From a virus, in IMG/VR virus record IMGVR_UViG_3300046507_000138, positions 1 through 39,236 of that record: DNA of 39,236 bases, one strand, 5' to 3'. The position numbers and the translations under genes were made by a program. How positions within the stretch are numbered: the first letter of the stretch is position 1; each line of letters opens with the position of its first letter. Shown in pieces: positions 22,452 to 30,006 of the stretch. The notes under the pieces are model-generated. The model was not told where the DNA came from, searched no databases, and worked only from the letters and a program-made list of their open reading frames with translations.

Positions 22452-22870
22452 CCGCCGTCATTTTTCCCGGTTACGAGGTAACCGACGACGGCCGCGTCTT
22501 TTCAGTTGACTCGAATTGGCGCGGCTACGGAAGACGCGAAATGCGTCAAAAGCTCTGTCCGAAGGGTTATCCGCGTGTGCGGCTTATGGTCGACGGGAAG
22601 CGCAGACCGTTTCATGTCCACGCGCTTGTCGCAAGAGCCTTCCTCGGCCCCGCGCCAAGCACCGCTCACGAAGTTCGACACCTTGACGGTGATCGTCTGA
22701 ACCCGAGATTGGTGAATCTTGCGTGGGGAACTGCCAAACAGAACGCGGCTGATCGAGAGCGCCACGGAAAAACGTCGCGCGGCGAGAAGCATAGCGCGGC
22801 GATCAGGGGCAGCAATCAACTTGAGCGCATCCACGCGTACCACGCGTCGAGGAAATCATGCCGCGCCTAG
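22442..22870 (+). CDS. HNH homing-type endonuclease
   Basis: The 142-residue protein (GTG start) has a NUMOD4-like N-terminus (FPGYEVTDDGRVFSVDS) and an HNH domain: VHALVARAFLGP, then EVRHLDGDRLNPRLVNLAWG with the His and Asn metal/catalytic positions, and a basic tail. It is free-standing in the early operon, not next to the terminase, so a selfish homing nuclease is more likely than a packaging cofactor. It ends inside the start of the next gene. High family confidence. Confidence 0.85.
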   Translation: MVLAAVIFPGYEVTDDGRVFSVDSNWRGYGRREMRQKLCPKGYPRVRLMVDGKRRPFHVHALVARAFLGPAPSTAHEVRHLDGDRLNPRLVNLAWGTAKQNAADRERHGKTSRGEKHSAAIRGSNQLERIHAYHASRKSCRA

Positions 22871-22986
22871 TAGACACCTGGACCGATCACGATGACCTGC
22901 TTCTGCGTGATCTGCCTGACGACGAAGACGAAGCAGAAGAAGACGACGACCACTCGGACGAGTGGTTCCAGCGCAACGAGGATTGA
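22858..22986 (+). CDS. Highly acidic small protein (42 aa)
   Basis: An ATG with GAGGAAATC upstream opens a 42-residue frame with 13 Asp and 6 Glu against three Arg; the middle is almost all acidic (LPDDEDEAEEDDDHSDEW). Such charge can mimic DNA, as anti-restriction or histone/HU inhibitors of other phages do. The start overlaps the HNH gene and the next ATG follows two bases after the stop. Gene likely real; function speculative. Confidence 0.6.
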   Translation: MPRLVDTWTDHDDLLLRDLPDDEDEAEEDDDHSDEWFQRNED

Positions 22987-22988
22987 CC

Positions 22989-23177
22989 ATGCAACTCTGC
23001 CACGGCACGACGCCGACAACGATTATCCCGACGTTCCTGATCGACGACTTCGGCGACGAACTCTGCTTGATTCCCGGCGAACACTGCCGGGTCGGCGAAG
23101 ACGATTTCGAACTGATGCTGATCAATCCGTACGCGTGGGATCGGCTGATCTTCGCAGGACTCAGGGTCGACGACTGA
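22989..23177 (+). CDS. Small early protein (62 aa)
   Basis: The 62-residue acidic product has strands (TTIIPTFLIDDFGDELCLIP) and ends INPYAWDRLIFAGLRVDD. It is coupled to its neighbours (two-base gap upstream, TGATG downstream). No family recognised. Confidence 0.6.
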   Translation: MQLCHGTTPTTIIPTFLIDDFGDELCLIPGEHCRVGEDDFELMLINPYAWDRLIFAGLRVDD

Positions 23178-23260
23178 TGCGCGCTGTCACCTTCTACACC
23201 GCGACGTGCGCGTGCGCGGTTCTTCTCACCGGTTTGATCGTCACCATCATCAGGGGCTGA
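23177..23260 (+). CDS. Tiny membrane peptide (27 aa)
   Basis: The frame starts at TGATG with the previous stop and encodes MRAVTFYTATCACAVLLTGL plus VTIIRG: a single hydrophobic span with two cysteines. Coupling on both sides supports it. Function unknown. Confidence 0.55.
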   Translation: MRAVTFYTATCACAVLLTGLIVTIIRG

Positions 23261-23262
23261 CC

Positions 23263-23436
23263 ATGTTCGATCTCTACACCGAGCAACGCAAGGCGATGCT
23301 GAAAAAGCTTTACGAGTATGTCGATTCGCACGAGGAGCGCATCGCGCGCGCCAAGGAAGCGCTCGGCGACAAGTATCTGCTGGCGCCGTGCAACCGCGTG
23401 CAGCGCCGCGCCACGCCATACGGGAGCATCCGATGA
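23263..23436 (+). CDS. Small helical protein (57 aa)
   Basis: The 57-residue basic product is mainly one long helix (YTEQRKAMLKKLYEYVDSHE, then ERIARAKEALGDKY) with a basic tail. It overlaps the next gene by ATGA. No family recognised. Confidence 0.6.
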   Translation: MFDLYTEQRKAMLKKLYEYVDSHEERIARAKEALGDKYLLAPCNRVQRRATPYGSIR

Positions 23437-23795
23437 GCCGAATTGAAAAGATTGTCGAGGCAATCGGTCAGCAAGGACGTCTGACAGTGAAAAAGATTTC
23501 TGAATTGACTGGCATCGAGTTCACCGAGGCGAGCAAGTTGGTTTTCCTGCATCGCAAACGCGGTGGACTGCCGAACATCCGCATTTGCGGGCGTCTGCGT
23601 GAGGGCTCAACGCGGCTGAGCAAGGTGTACGAGATCAGCGATGAGATCGACGCCGATGATTCTCTCGTCCTTCCTGCGATAGACGTAATCGAAGACTTCG
23701 AAGAAGTGGATCGGCGCAATCTTGCGCGGCTGGCTGCACGCATTCAGCCATTCAGGGATCCGATGCTGTTCCGCACGGCTGGGAGATCGCCATGA
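23433..23795 (+). CDS. Winged-helix-like early protein
   Basis: The start is the ATG at 23433 overlapping the previous stop (ATGA), giving 120 residues. The N-terminal part (IVEAIGQQGRLTVKKISELT, then FTEASKLVFLHRKRGGLPN) has the helix-turn-helix plus wing pattern of small winged-helix domains; the C-terminal half is acidic and helical. Possibly a DNA-binding regulator. It overlaps the following gene by ATGA. Confidence 0.62.
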   Translation: MSRIEKIVEAIGQQGRLTVKKISELTGIEFTEASKLVFLHRKRGGLPNIRICGRLREGSTRLSKVYEISDEIDADDSLVLPAIDVIEDFEEVDRRNLARLAARIQPFRDPMLFRTAGRSP

Positions 23796-24022
23796 CCGAT
23801 TCATGGCGCCAGCAGCAAGAGCAGGAAGAGCTACAAGAATTTCTCGAATGGCACGAATCACAAGGACATCGACACCATGAGCATCGCAACCATGATCATC
23901 GGCGAGAGCGGCACGGGAAAGAGCGCCAGCATGCGCAATTTGGACCCGGAGAAGACCCTCTTGATTCAGGCAGTGCGCAAGCCCCTGCCTTTCAAGTCAA
24001 CAGGCTGGAAGCCCGTTGTTAA
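23792..24022 (+). CDS. Small Gln/His-rich protein overlapping the ATPase gene
   Basis: The ATG overlaps the previous stop (ATGA). The first 28 residues (DSWRQQQEQEELQEFLEWHE) look like a normal small helical protein. After that the frame runs 146 bases into the ATPase gene in another frame, yielding a His/Arg-rich run (HRHHEHRNHDHRRERHGKER) that comes from the DNA encoding the ATPase Walker A. Either an original stop was lost, or the tail is tolerated. Translation of the start is likely; the tail's function is doubtful. Confidence 0.45.
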   Translation: MTDSWRQQQEQEELQEFLEWHESQGHRHHEHRNHDHRRERHGKERQHAQFGPGEDPLDSGSAQAPAFQVNRLEARC

Positions 24023-24539
24023 GGGCGGAGGCGGATCTGTGTTCGTGACGGACGACAGCGCCAAAATCGTCGCCGCCATGCAGCGCACCGACAAGGAAAT
24101 GATCGTCATTGACGACTTCCAATACATCCTCGCGAACGAGTTCATGCGACGCGTAACGGATGTTGAAGTCGGCAATGCCGCGTTCGCGAAATACAACGAG
24201 ATCGCCCGGCATGCCTGGGACATCCTCATGGCCTCGAGCGCATTGCCCGACTCGAAGCGCGTGTACATCCTGAGCCACAGCAGCACTGACGACTTCGGAA
24301 AAACCAAAATCAAGACCATCGGCAAGCTGCTCGATGAAAAGATCGTCATGGAGGGCCTTGTGACGATCGTCTTGCGCACGGATGTGAGCGACGGTGAATA
24401 CACCTTCACCACGCGAAACAGCGGACGGGACACCGTTAAAAGCCCAATGGGACTGTTCGACGCCGACCGCGTGCCGAACGATCTCGCTGCAGTCGATTCT
24501 GCAATCGCTGCCTTCTACGACATCACCACAACCGCCTGA
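23877..24539 (+). CDS. RecA-fold ATPase (AAA_24 / Sak4-like)
   Basis: The 220-residue protein is a minimal RecA-like ATPase: Walker A GESGTGKS near residue 9, Walker B MIVIDDFQ, then an LSHSS segment and a strand-rich end with FTTRNSGRDTVKSPMGLF. Phage proteins of this kind (Sak4-like, AAA_24) promote single-strand annealing or strand exchange with a partner SSB. The next gene indeed encodes an SSB-like protein, then NinB. Ribosome-binding site AAGGA lies inside the preceding frame. Good confidence for the ATPase, moderate for recombinase. Confidence 0.85.
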   Translation: MSIATMIIGESGTGKSASMRNLDPEKTLLIQAVRKPLPFKSTGWKPVVKGGGGSVFVTDDSAKIVAAMQRTDKEMIVIDDFQYILANEFMRRVTDVEVGNAAFAKYNEIARHAWDILMASSALPDSKRVYILSHSSTDDFGKTKIKTIGKLLDEKIVMEGLVTIVLRTDVSDGEYTFTTRNSGRDTVKSPMGLFDADRVPNDLAAVDSAIAAFYDITTTA

Positions 24540-24553
24540 CTTTGAGGATCAAC

Positions 24554-25192
24554 ATGTACTCGCTCAACACGACAGCAGCACGCCAAGCAGAAGAACGCAG
24601 CGGCCGTATCAACGAGATCGGCAAGTTCGTCGGCGTCTTCACCCGCGCCGAAGACGTCGTCAGTTCCAAGGACACGCGCGGCATCGACTTTGCGTTCGAA
24701 ACGCCTGAGCGCCAGAGCGCGAACTTCACGCTGTGGACGTTCAACGCAGAAGGAAAGGAACTCTACGGCTTCAAGCAACTGCAATCGCTCATGACCTGCC
24801 TGCGGGTCAAAGAGATGGCGCCGAAGGCTGCAATCGTGCGCAAGTGGGATCGTACGTCGGGCGGCATGGTCGACGTCGAAGGCATGATTTTCGAAGCGCT
24901 GATGAAGAAGCCGATCGGCATCCTCTTCGAGACCGAGGAATACCAGAAGTACGAGAGCAAGCAGCCTGCTGGCGTTGGTTCGAAGGTGGTTCCGGCCTAC
25001 TTCTTCGACGCCAGTTCAGAGATGACGGCAAGCGAGATCCTCGACAAGAAGGTCACGCCTGCGCAGCTCGCGAAGCTGGTCCTGACGCTGCGCCATCGCC
25101 CGCTGCGCGGCAAGGCGCCCACGGCAACGGATTCCGGTGGCGTGCCGGCTGGTGCAGGCGGTTCGATCGAAGATGACGATATCCCGTTCTGA
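24554..25192 (+). CDS. SSB-like protein with acidic C-terminal tip
   Basis: The 212-residue protein is beta-rich in its first two thirds (GRINEIGKFVGVFTRAEDVV, ANFTLWTFNAEGKELYG), compatible with an OB-type ssDNA-binding fold. It ends in a Gly-rich linker and DDDIPF, the exact type of tip by which bacterial SSBs recruit repair proteins. The start at 24554 has GAGGATC upstream; a TTG four codons earlier would bury it. Following the Sak4-like ATPase, it is probably its cognate SSB. The tip is clear; the fold is inferred. Confidence 0.75.
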   Translation: MYSLNTTAARQAEERSGRINEIGKFVGVFTRAEDVVSSKDTRGIDFAFETPERQSANFTLWTFNAEGKELYGFKQLQSLMTCLRVKEMAPKAAIVRKWDRTSGGMVDVEGMIFEALMKKPIGILFETEEYQKYESKQPAGVGSKVVPAYFFDASSEMTASEILDKKVTPAQLAKLVLTLRHRPLRGKAPTATDSGGVPAGAGGSIEDDDIPF

Positions 25193-25590
25193 TGCCCTCC
25201 CTATCGAAGACCTTCGTGCTGCGGACGGAAGGCAACACGGCCGCGCTGTGGACCTTCCTGAAGCAGAACGCTAAGGCGATGGCGGAGGCTGGCAAGCCTC
25301 TCGCCGTCACCGTGAGCGAGCACAAAGAGCGCCGATCGCGTGACCAGAACAAGCGGTATTGGGCGCTCCTGACGTGCATGTCCGAGCAGATAGGGATCGG
25401 CGGCAAGCAATTCGCGGCCGAGACGTGGCACGAACACATGCGCGAGTCCTTCGCACCGAAGGAAGACGCTCCAGGCGGCGGCCTGATCGCAATGAGCACG
25501 TCGCGCATGGACGTCGAGCAGTTCTCAGCCTACATGCTCGCCGTCGAGCTCTACGCCATCACCGAACATCAAGTGGAGTTTTCGCTATGA
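25192..25590 (+). CDS. ninB: NinB-type recombination mediator
   Basis: The 132-residue protein matches lambda NinB/Orf: KPLAVTVSEHKERRSRDQNK followed by RYWALLTCMSEQI, then AETWHEHMRESFAP and STSRMDVEQFSAYM. Lambda Orf substitutes for RecFOR in loading annealing proteins on SSB-coated DNA, which fits the SSB-like gene directly upstream (TGATG overlap). The gene downstream starts inside its last codons. High confidence. Confidence 0.9.
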   Translation: MPSLSKTFVLRTEGNTAALWTFLKQNAKAMAEAGKPLAVTVSEHKERRSRDQNKRYWALLTCMSEQIGIGGKQFAAETWHEHMRESFAPKEDAPGGGLIAMSTSRMDVEQFSAYMLAVELYAITEHQVEFSL

Positions 25591-26087
25591 GTCTTTCTCT
25601 TTACGTCCTGTCGCAGGAATATCGCGCGGCGGCCGATCAACTCGCCGATTTGGATCTTCCCGAAGACGTCGTGCGCGACACGCTCGAAAGCATCAGCGGC
25701 GATCTCGAAGCGAAGTCGGTGAACGTTGCCTCGTTCGTGCGCAATCTCGAAGCGTCTGCAGAGCAGATCAAGGAAGCCGAAGCCGCGATGGCGGCACGCC
25801 GCAAGGCGATCGAGAAGCGCGCCGCGAATGTGCGGAAATACCTGCTCGACAACATGCTTGCTGCCGGCATCAGCAAGATCGAATGCCCGTATTTCAAGCT
25901 TGCCGTGCGCGACAACCCGCCGTCTGTCGTGATCAATGAGCCGGCACTGATCCCGGATGCGTATCTCACCGATCCGCCGCCACCGCCGCGAGCGCCGGAC
26001 AAGGCCCTGATTAAGAAGGCCATCCAAGACGGCTTTGACGTGCCCGGAGCACATCTCGCACGCGGCAAGCGCCTCGAAATCAAATAA
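25587..26087 (+). CDS. Gp157-family phage protein
   Basis: The 166-residue protein is helical with a long charged coiled coil (ASAEQIKEAEAAMAARRKAI, then EKRAANVRKYLLDNML) and the conserved C-terminal block KIECPYFKLAVRDNPPSVVI ... PDKALIKKAIQDGFDVPGA typical of the siphovirus Gp157 family. The family accompanies recombination/SSB genes and has been linked to phage resistance in Streptococcus, but its mechanism is unclear. ATGA overlap with ninB. Confidence 0.85.
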   Translation: MSLSLYVLSQEYRAAADQLADLDLPEDVVRDTLESISGDLEAKSVNVASFVRNLEASAEQIKEAEAAMAARRKAIEKRAANVRKYLLDNMLAAGISKIECPYFKLAVRDNPPSVVINEPALIPDAYLTDPPPPPRAPDKALIKKAIQDGFDVPGAHLARGKRLEIK

Positions 26088-26113
26088 CCCTTTCTCACCC
26101 CGGAGGAAACCCG

Positions 26114-26701
26114 ATGTTCAGTCTCGATCGAGCCAAAGTAAAGATCGTCGCCGTGACCGCAGTCAGCGAACTGCACGGCAGCGAACGCAAGCCCGCCTGC
26201 TGCATCACGTTCGAAATGACGGCCAACAACTCGTATCTGTCGGAGTTCCACGAGTTACTTCGCTCGTGTCTCTACAGCCGCGAAACGCAGCCGAATCGCC
26301 AAGCCAATATCGACATCGACGATGACGCCGACGGTCTGACGAACCTGCGCTTTCCGCAGATGGGCGCGCCGATCAAGTGGGATTGGGACGGCGCCGGATA
26401 CGAGGCGACGCTGCACATCGGTGCTAGCGGGAAAGGCGATATCGAATTGACGGACGTCGATCTGAAGAACTTCGCCTTCACGCCAAAAGATGGCGGCTCG
26501 TGCATCTACAAGTTCCAGGCGATGACGCATCCGACGGCGAAGGATCAAGGCCAGATCGATCAGATGCTTCAGAGCGAAACGGAACTGACGCTGATCCCGC
26601 CGACGGCCGACGCTGGTCTGTTCGACGACGAAGACCGCGGCCCGGCATACAACGTTCTGAGCGGTACCGGCCTCGCGAAGAACGATCCGGTCAGCGCATA
26701 A
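26114..26701 (+). CDS. Conserved early protein of unknown function
   Basis: The 195-residue acidic protein follows a strong Shine-Dalgarno (GGAGGAAACCCG). Two strand-rich halves are seen (KVKIVAVTAVSELHGSERKP; YEATLHIGASGKGDIELTDV), with SYLSEFHELLRSCLYSRETQ between. It closes the recombination cluster, so a ssDNA-handling or modulator role is conceivable. I do not recognise a named family. Confidence 0.65.
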   Translation: MFSLDRAKVKIVAVTAVSELHGSERKPACCITFEMTANNSYLSEFHELLRSCLYSRETQPNRQANIDIDDDADGLTNLRFPQMGAPIKWDWDGAGYEATLHIGASGKGDIELTDVDLKNFAFTPKDGGSCIYKFQAMTHPTAKDQGQIDQMLQSETELTLIPPTADAGLFDDEDRGPAYNVLSGTGLAKNDPVSA

Positions 26702-26748
26702 CCACCGCCCGGCGCCGCGCGCGCCGGATAACGATTAAAGAGGACAGC

Positions 26749-27039
26749 ATGAGCGAGAAGAATCATGAGCCCGGCCCATGGGAAGTGAATGACCAGCGGG
26801 GAAACGGATGGCTTGCCAACGCGATGTATGTCAGTTCAGGAAATACCGGCGCCATCCTAGCTCGCGTCTACGACGACCAAGGAAGCGAGTTTCCCAACGC
26901 TCGCCTGATCGCCGCCGCGCCCGAGTTGCTCGAAGCGCTGCAAGCCATCTGCGCACACTGGGACGCCGGCAACTTCAGCAGACAGCCGAATCTGTGGGAT
27001 GGAATGCGCGCCGCAATTGCAAAAGCCACCGGCCAATGA
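26749..27039 (+). CDS. Conserved small phage protein
   Basis: The 96-residue product starts at an ATG with AAAGAGG upstream and has EPGPWEVNDQRGNGWLANA and the widespread phage motif FPNARLIAAAPELLEALQAI. Proteins with this end are very common in phage accessory operons; function unknown. ATGA overlap with the next gene. Confidence 0.7.
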   Translation: MSEKNHEPGPWEVNDQRGNGWLANAMYVSSGNTGAILARVYDDQGSEFPNARLIAAAPELLEALQAICAHWDAGNFSRQPNLWDGMRAAIAKATGQ

Positions 27040-27245
27040 TCCGCCACCTTCGCCCCTACCTCGCGCTGCTCGAAGCACTCGACCGCCTCGGCCGCGCGAA
27101 GAAAGCCACTGACGCCCTGATCCACGCCGCGTGCGTGGCCTTCGTGGAAGTGCTCTCGCACATAACCGGGCAGAGAGTCAGCGTCATTGTCGGGAATGCT
27201 GTTATTGCGAGAACAACGTGCCGCGAGCCTATTACAACGAGATAG
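27036..27245 (+). CDS. Small helical protein (69 aa)
   Basis: The 69-residue frame starts in ATGA overlap and encodes a basic helical protein ([20 protein letters not shown], then [20 protein letters not shown]). Its last 28 bases overlap the methyltransferase start. No family recognised. Confidence 0.6.
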   Translation: MIRHLRPYLALLEALDRLGRAKKATDALIHAACVAFVEVLSHITGQRVSVIVGNAVIARTTCREPITTR

Positions 27246-28280
27246 ACCCATACGCCGCGCAATGGCTGCGCAACCTGATAACCGCCGGGCGCATCGCACC
27301 TTGGCGACGTCGACGAAAGGAGCATTGAGGATGTTCGACCTGACGACCTCCGAGGATACGACCAGTGTCATTTCTTCGCCGGAATCGGCGTCTGGTCGTA
27401 TGCCCTTCGGCTCGCCGGATGGCCTGATGACCGACCTGTTTGGACCGGTTCCTGTCCGTGCCAACCTTTCAGCGCGGCAGGCAAAGGACTTGGGTTTGAT
27501 GATGAGCGGCACCTTTGGCCCGCTTGGGCATGGCTCATCGGCGAGCGCCGACCTCCAACGATCCTTGGAGAGCAGGTTGCGAGCAAAGACGTCGAACCTT
27601 GGATCGACCTTGTTCAAGCTGACTTGGAAGCAATGGGTTACGCCCTCGGGTGTGTCCCGTTCCCGTCTGCGGGCGTCGGTGCTCCGCACATCCGCGACCG
27701 AACGTACTTCGTGGCCCACATGCCGCAGCGCGGACGGCGAAAAGAACGTACGCACGCTCGAGGGTTCGCTGCGGGAGATCGCGCGCAAGGGATCACCGCA
27801 GGACCTGTCGATGGCAGCGTGCCTCGCATCTTGGCCGACGCCGGTTGTGAACGATTCACAAGGATCGACGCACTGCTACAGCCGAGGCGACAAGACAAAG
27901 CAGGTGTTGAAGTTACCGGGCACCGCGAAGCTGGCGAGTTGGCCGACGCCGCAGACATCGGACTCGACGGGCGGCGGTCAGGCGAAGCGGGCGATGGGCG
28001 AGACGCGGCACGGATCGAACCTGAACGACTTCGCTTTGTTGAGCGTATCGAACCAGCCGGCCCGACTAACGGCTTCTGGCGAGATGCTGACTGGCTGCTC
28101 TGCCGGGACGAAAAGTGGCGGCCAGTTGAACCCGGCACATTCCCGCTGGCTGATGGGGCTGCCTCCCGAGTGGGACGACTGCGCGCCTACGGCAACGCGA
28201 TCAACGCGCGCCAAGCTGCCGCGTTCATCCAAGCGGCTGACGAAGTGATTGGCGAAACACCTATTGCGAGAGAGAAATGA
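27218..28280 (+). pseudogene. Cytosine-C5 DNA methyltransferase, frameshifted
   Basis: A GTG at 27218 begins the family N-terminus ([20 protein letters not shown]), but that frame stops at 27328. The rest continues from 27303 in another frame: [20 protein letters not shown] (motif I), [14 protein letters not shown] (motif IV with catalytic Cys), GEQVASKD (motif VI region), [14 protein letters not shown] (motif VIII) and [17 protein letters not shown] (motif X), ending at 28280. One extra T in CCTTGG (27299-27304) explains the break; without it the protein would be 353 residues. No other start codon serves the catalytic part until an internal TTG at 27624, after motif IV. So it is a recent mutation, a sequencing indel, or a +1 frameshift site. 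Intact, it would methylate phage DNA against restriction. Confidence 0.8.
27331..28248 (+). CDS. Long overlapping frame inside the methyltransferase gene
   Basis: A 305-codon open frame begins at an ATG with AAAGGAG eight bases upstream and runs through the methyltransferase gene in a different frame. Its sequence ([38 protein letters not shown], repeated WPTP blocks, then [20 protein letters not shown]) is a pattern I recall being annotated separately in other phages. It may be an overprinted gene or just the shadow of conserved methyltransferase codons (WPTP comes from repeated ADA codons). Kept as a low-confidence gene because here it is the only intact long frame. Confidence 0.35.
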   Translation: MFDLTTSEDTTSVISSPESASGRMPFGSPDGLMTDLFGPVPVRANLSARQAKDLGLMMSGTFGPLGHGSSASADLQRSLESRLRAKTSNLGSTLFKLTWKQWVTPSGVSRSRLRASVLRTSATERTSWPTCRSADGEKNVRTLEGSLREIARKGSPQDLSMAACLASWPTPVVNDSQGSTHCYSRGDKTKQVLKLPGTAKLASWPTPQTSDSTGGGQAKRAMGETRHGSNLNDFALLSVSNQPARLTASGEMLTGCSAGTKSGGQLNPAHSRWLMGLPPEWDDCAPTATRSTRAKLPRSSKRLTK

Positions 28281-28477
28281 GCGAACGATTACCGTGTTCC
28301 GCGCTTGTAGACGGCGCTTGCAAAAATGGCTTTTACGTGACCGCCGTATGCCATGGGATAGGCACAGAAAGCGTCGTACCGACTTGCATGAACGAAGAGC
28401 GTTGCGCCCATCTGTACGCTCATAACGGCGGTGTGCCGATCGTCATATCGCGGGCAGTCCTGAAACCGGGCGCCTAA
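28277..28477 (+). CDS. Small cysteine-rich protein (66 aa)
   Basis: The 66-residue product overlaps the methyltransferase stop by ATGA and has five cysteines (LPCSAL, GACKNGFYV, AVCHGIG, PTCMNEERCAHLYA) plus two His, which could bind zinc. No family recognised. Confidence 0.6.
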   Translation: MSERLPCSALVDGACKNGFYVTAVCHGIGTESVVPTCMNEERCAHLYAHNGGVPIVISRAVLKPGA

Positions 28478-28515
28478 CCTCCCCGCCCTTTAGCGATTAA
28501 CTTTGGAAGACTGAG

Positions 28516-28719
28516 ATGAGGCGAAAAAGTAAAACGACGCCGTGGTTTCCGGGGGATGTAAAGCCTGTTCGAATCGGACTATACGAGCAGAAACACTACT
28601 CAGTCGATTGCATTGAAAAGTATTTCTGGAACGGCTCAGTGTGGGAGTTGCCCACCCTCCCAGTCGAATGCAACGACCAAAACAGACCTTGGCGCGGATT
28701 AACGGAGAAAGCGGAATGA
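28516..28719 (+). CDS. Small protein (67 aa)
   Basis: The 67-residue basic/aromatic product (TPWFPGDVKPVRIGLYEQKH, then YFWNGSVWELPTL) is followed by a gene in ATGA overlap. This stretch looks less GC-rich than the structural genes, a sign of a recently acquired cassette. Function unknown. Confidence 0.6.
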   Translation: MRRKSKTTPWFPGDVKPVRIGLYEQKHYSVDCIEKYFWNGSVWELPTLPVECNDQNRPWRGLTEKAE

Positions 28720-28871
28720 CTGTCGAAGAGCTGATGGCCGAATTGGAAAGGCATCCAAAGGACGCTCAGGTTTATGTGTATGAGGACAGAACCGATTGCA
28801 AGGTCTATGTGGGCCTGAGAGTCGAGACAGACGAACGCGGCGATGTGCTTATTTGTGAGGTGTGGAAATGA
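28716..28871 (+). CDS. Small protein (51 aa)
   Basis: The 51-residue product has a short helix (MTVEELMAELERHPKDAQVY) followed by strands (KVYVGLRVETDERGDVLICE). This layout, with HPKDAQV, occurs in small phage or bacterial proteins of unknown role. ATGA overlaps at both ends. Confidence 0.62.
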   Translation: MTVEELMAELERHPKDAQVYVYEDRTDCKVYVGLRVETDERGDVLICEVWK

Positions 28872-29527
28872 CAGATGACCAGATTAACAAAATAGGACTG
28901 TCTACTGGACTTCTCATCGAGAAAGATGAAGGGAGCGACATCGCTATGAATCCCGAGGCGCGATACGTGACCGTTATGCGCTTCGCCCACGCCCTTCTCG
29001 CCACCCCCGCCCCTCTCTCAGATGAACCGGTGGCGATTCATAGCGGTCACGGTGCTGTTAGCTGGCTTCCTGAAGGTGCCGACTTGCCGGAAGGCGCTTT
29101 GCTCTACGCCGCCCCACCCGCCACTCCGAGCGACAAGCAAGAGGCGGTTAGTGCGAACGCGGCTGATGTTCAGAGAGACGCAAATCGTATTGCCTACGAG
29201 AATTGGGAAAAAGAAACCGCTGATGGGGAATTCGAAATAGCCGTTGACAGCAGAGACCTGTTCGATGTTTTGCGGGCATGCTGGCGAGACGGGCAGAGCT
29301 ACGGGGAATCCTCAGAACAAGCATCTTGGTCGATGGCATCCGACTACGCGAGCAAGGCTCTAAAAGAATGGTGGAACACTGGCGCCGCCCCTCTCGCCCA
29401 GTCCGCAGAGCAAGACAGGATTGATGCGCTTTTTGCGCGTGTAACGGATTGGGTGAATGCAAATGGCATTCCGTTTGAAGCGCAAAACGAGTTGTTCCGA
29501 ATTCTCGGCAATGGGGCGAGTAAATGA
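28868..29527 (+). CDS. Mosaic accessory protein (219 aa)
   Basis: The protein has an N-terminal segment with RYVTVMRFAHALLATPAPLS, a Pro/Ala-rich linker with LPEGALLYAAPPATPSDKQ, a domain with ANRIAYENWEKETADGEF, and a C-terminal helix with RIDALFARVTDWVNANGIPF. The linker block is frequent in modular phage accessory proteins. ATGA overlap on both sides. Function unknown. Confidence 0.62.
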   Translation: MTDDQINKIGLSTGLLIEKDEGSDIAMNPEARYVTVMRFAHALLATPAPLSDEPVAIHSGHGAVSWLPEGADLPEGALLYAAPPATPSDKQEAVSANAADVQRDANRIAYENWEKETADGEFEIAVDSRDLFDVLRACWRDGQSYGESSEQASWSMASDYASKALKEWWNTGAAPLAQSAEQDRIDALFARVTDWVNANGIPFEAQNELFRILGNGASK

Positions 29528-30006
29528 CCGACGACGAACGTTTGGCGCTTGCCGAGCGCGCGTGGATGGAGAACCGGCACGACGAACGCGCGTATCTGCT
29601 TGCATTCGCCCGCGCCCTCGAATCCCGCGTATTGGCGGAGAGGAAGCAAGAGCCGATCTATCAGGTGCGCCCACGAAACGGCGAAGAGTGGACAGACGTG
29701 AGCGGGGCGGAATACCTCATTTGTGGCGGAGCAGGTTATTTGCAGCGCATCGTATTCGCCCACCCCACGCCGTATGATGCAAAGGACGATAAGGAGCGCC
29801 GGTTCGAGGTGCGTCAGGGCGGCATGACGGTAGCCGCCACGGAAGGGCCAAGGAAAGACGCCTACCGGGATGCAGTTCACTACTTCTGGCAATACCAGCA
29901 GGACGCTACAGAAGACGAACCTGTCGAAATGGTCGAATTGATAACCGTGATGCGCATCGACGCCGCCATCGACCGAGCAAGGCAATCCGGGGAGGAAGGG
30001 AAATGA
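29524..30006 (+). CDS. Accessory protein (160 aa)
   Basis: The 160-residue acidic protein starts TDDERLALAERAWMENRHDE, has a beta-rich centre (YQVRPRNGEEWTDVSGAEYL) and ends with a helical region (MVELITVMRIDAAIDRARQS). It is coupled by ATGA at both ends. No family recognised. Confidence 0.62.
   Translation: MTDDERLALAERAWMENRHDERAYLLAFARALESRVLAERKQEPIYQVRPRNGEEWTDVSGAEYLICGGAGYLQRIVFAHPTPYDAKDDKERRFEVRQGGMTVAATEGPRKDAYRDAVHYFWQYQQDATEDEPVEMVELITVMRIDAAIDRARQSGEEGK

Noticed and set aside
27624-28280. Separate 218-aa gene
   Set aside because: It is only the C-terminal part of the frameshifted methyltransferase, beginning at an internal TTG after the catalytic motif.
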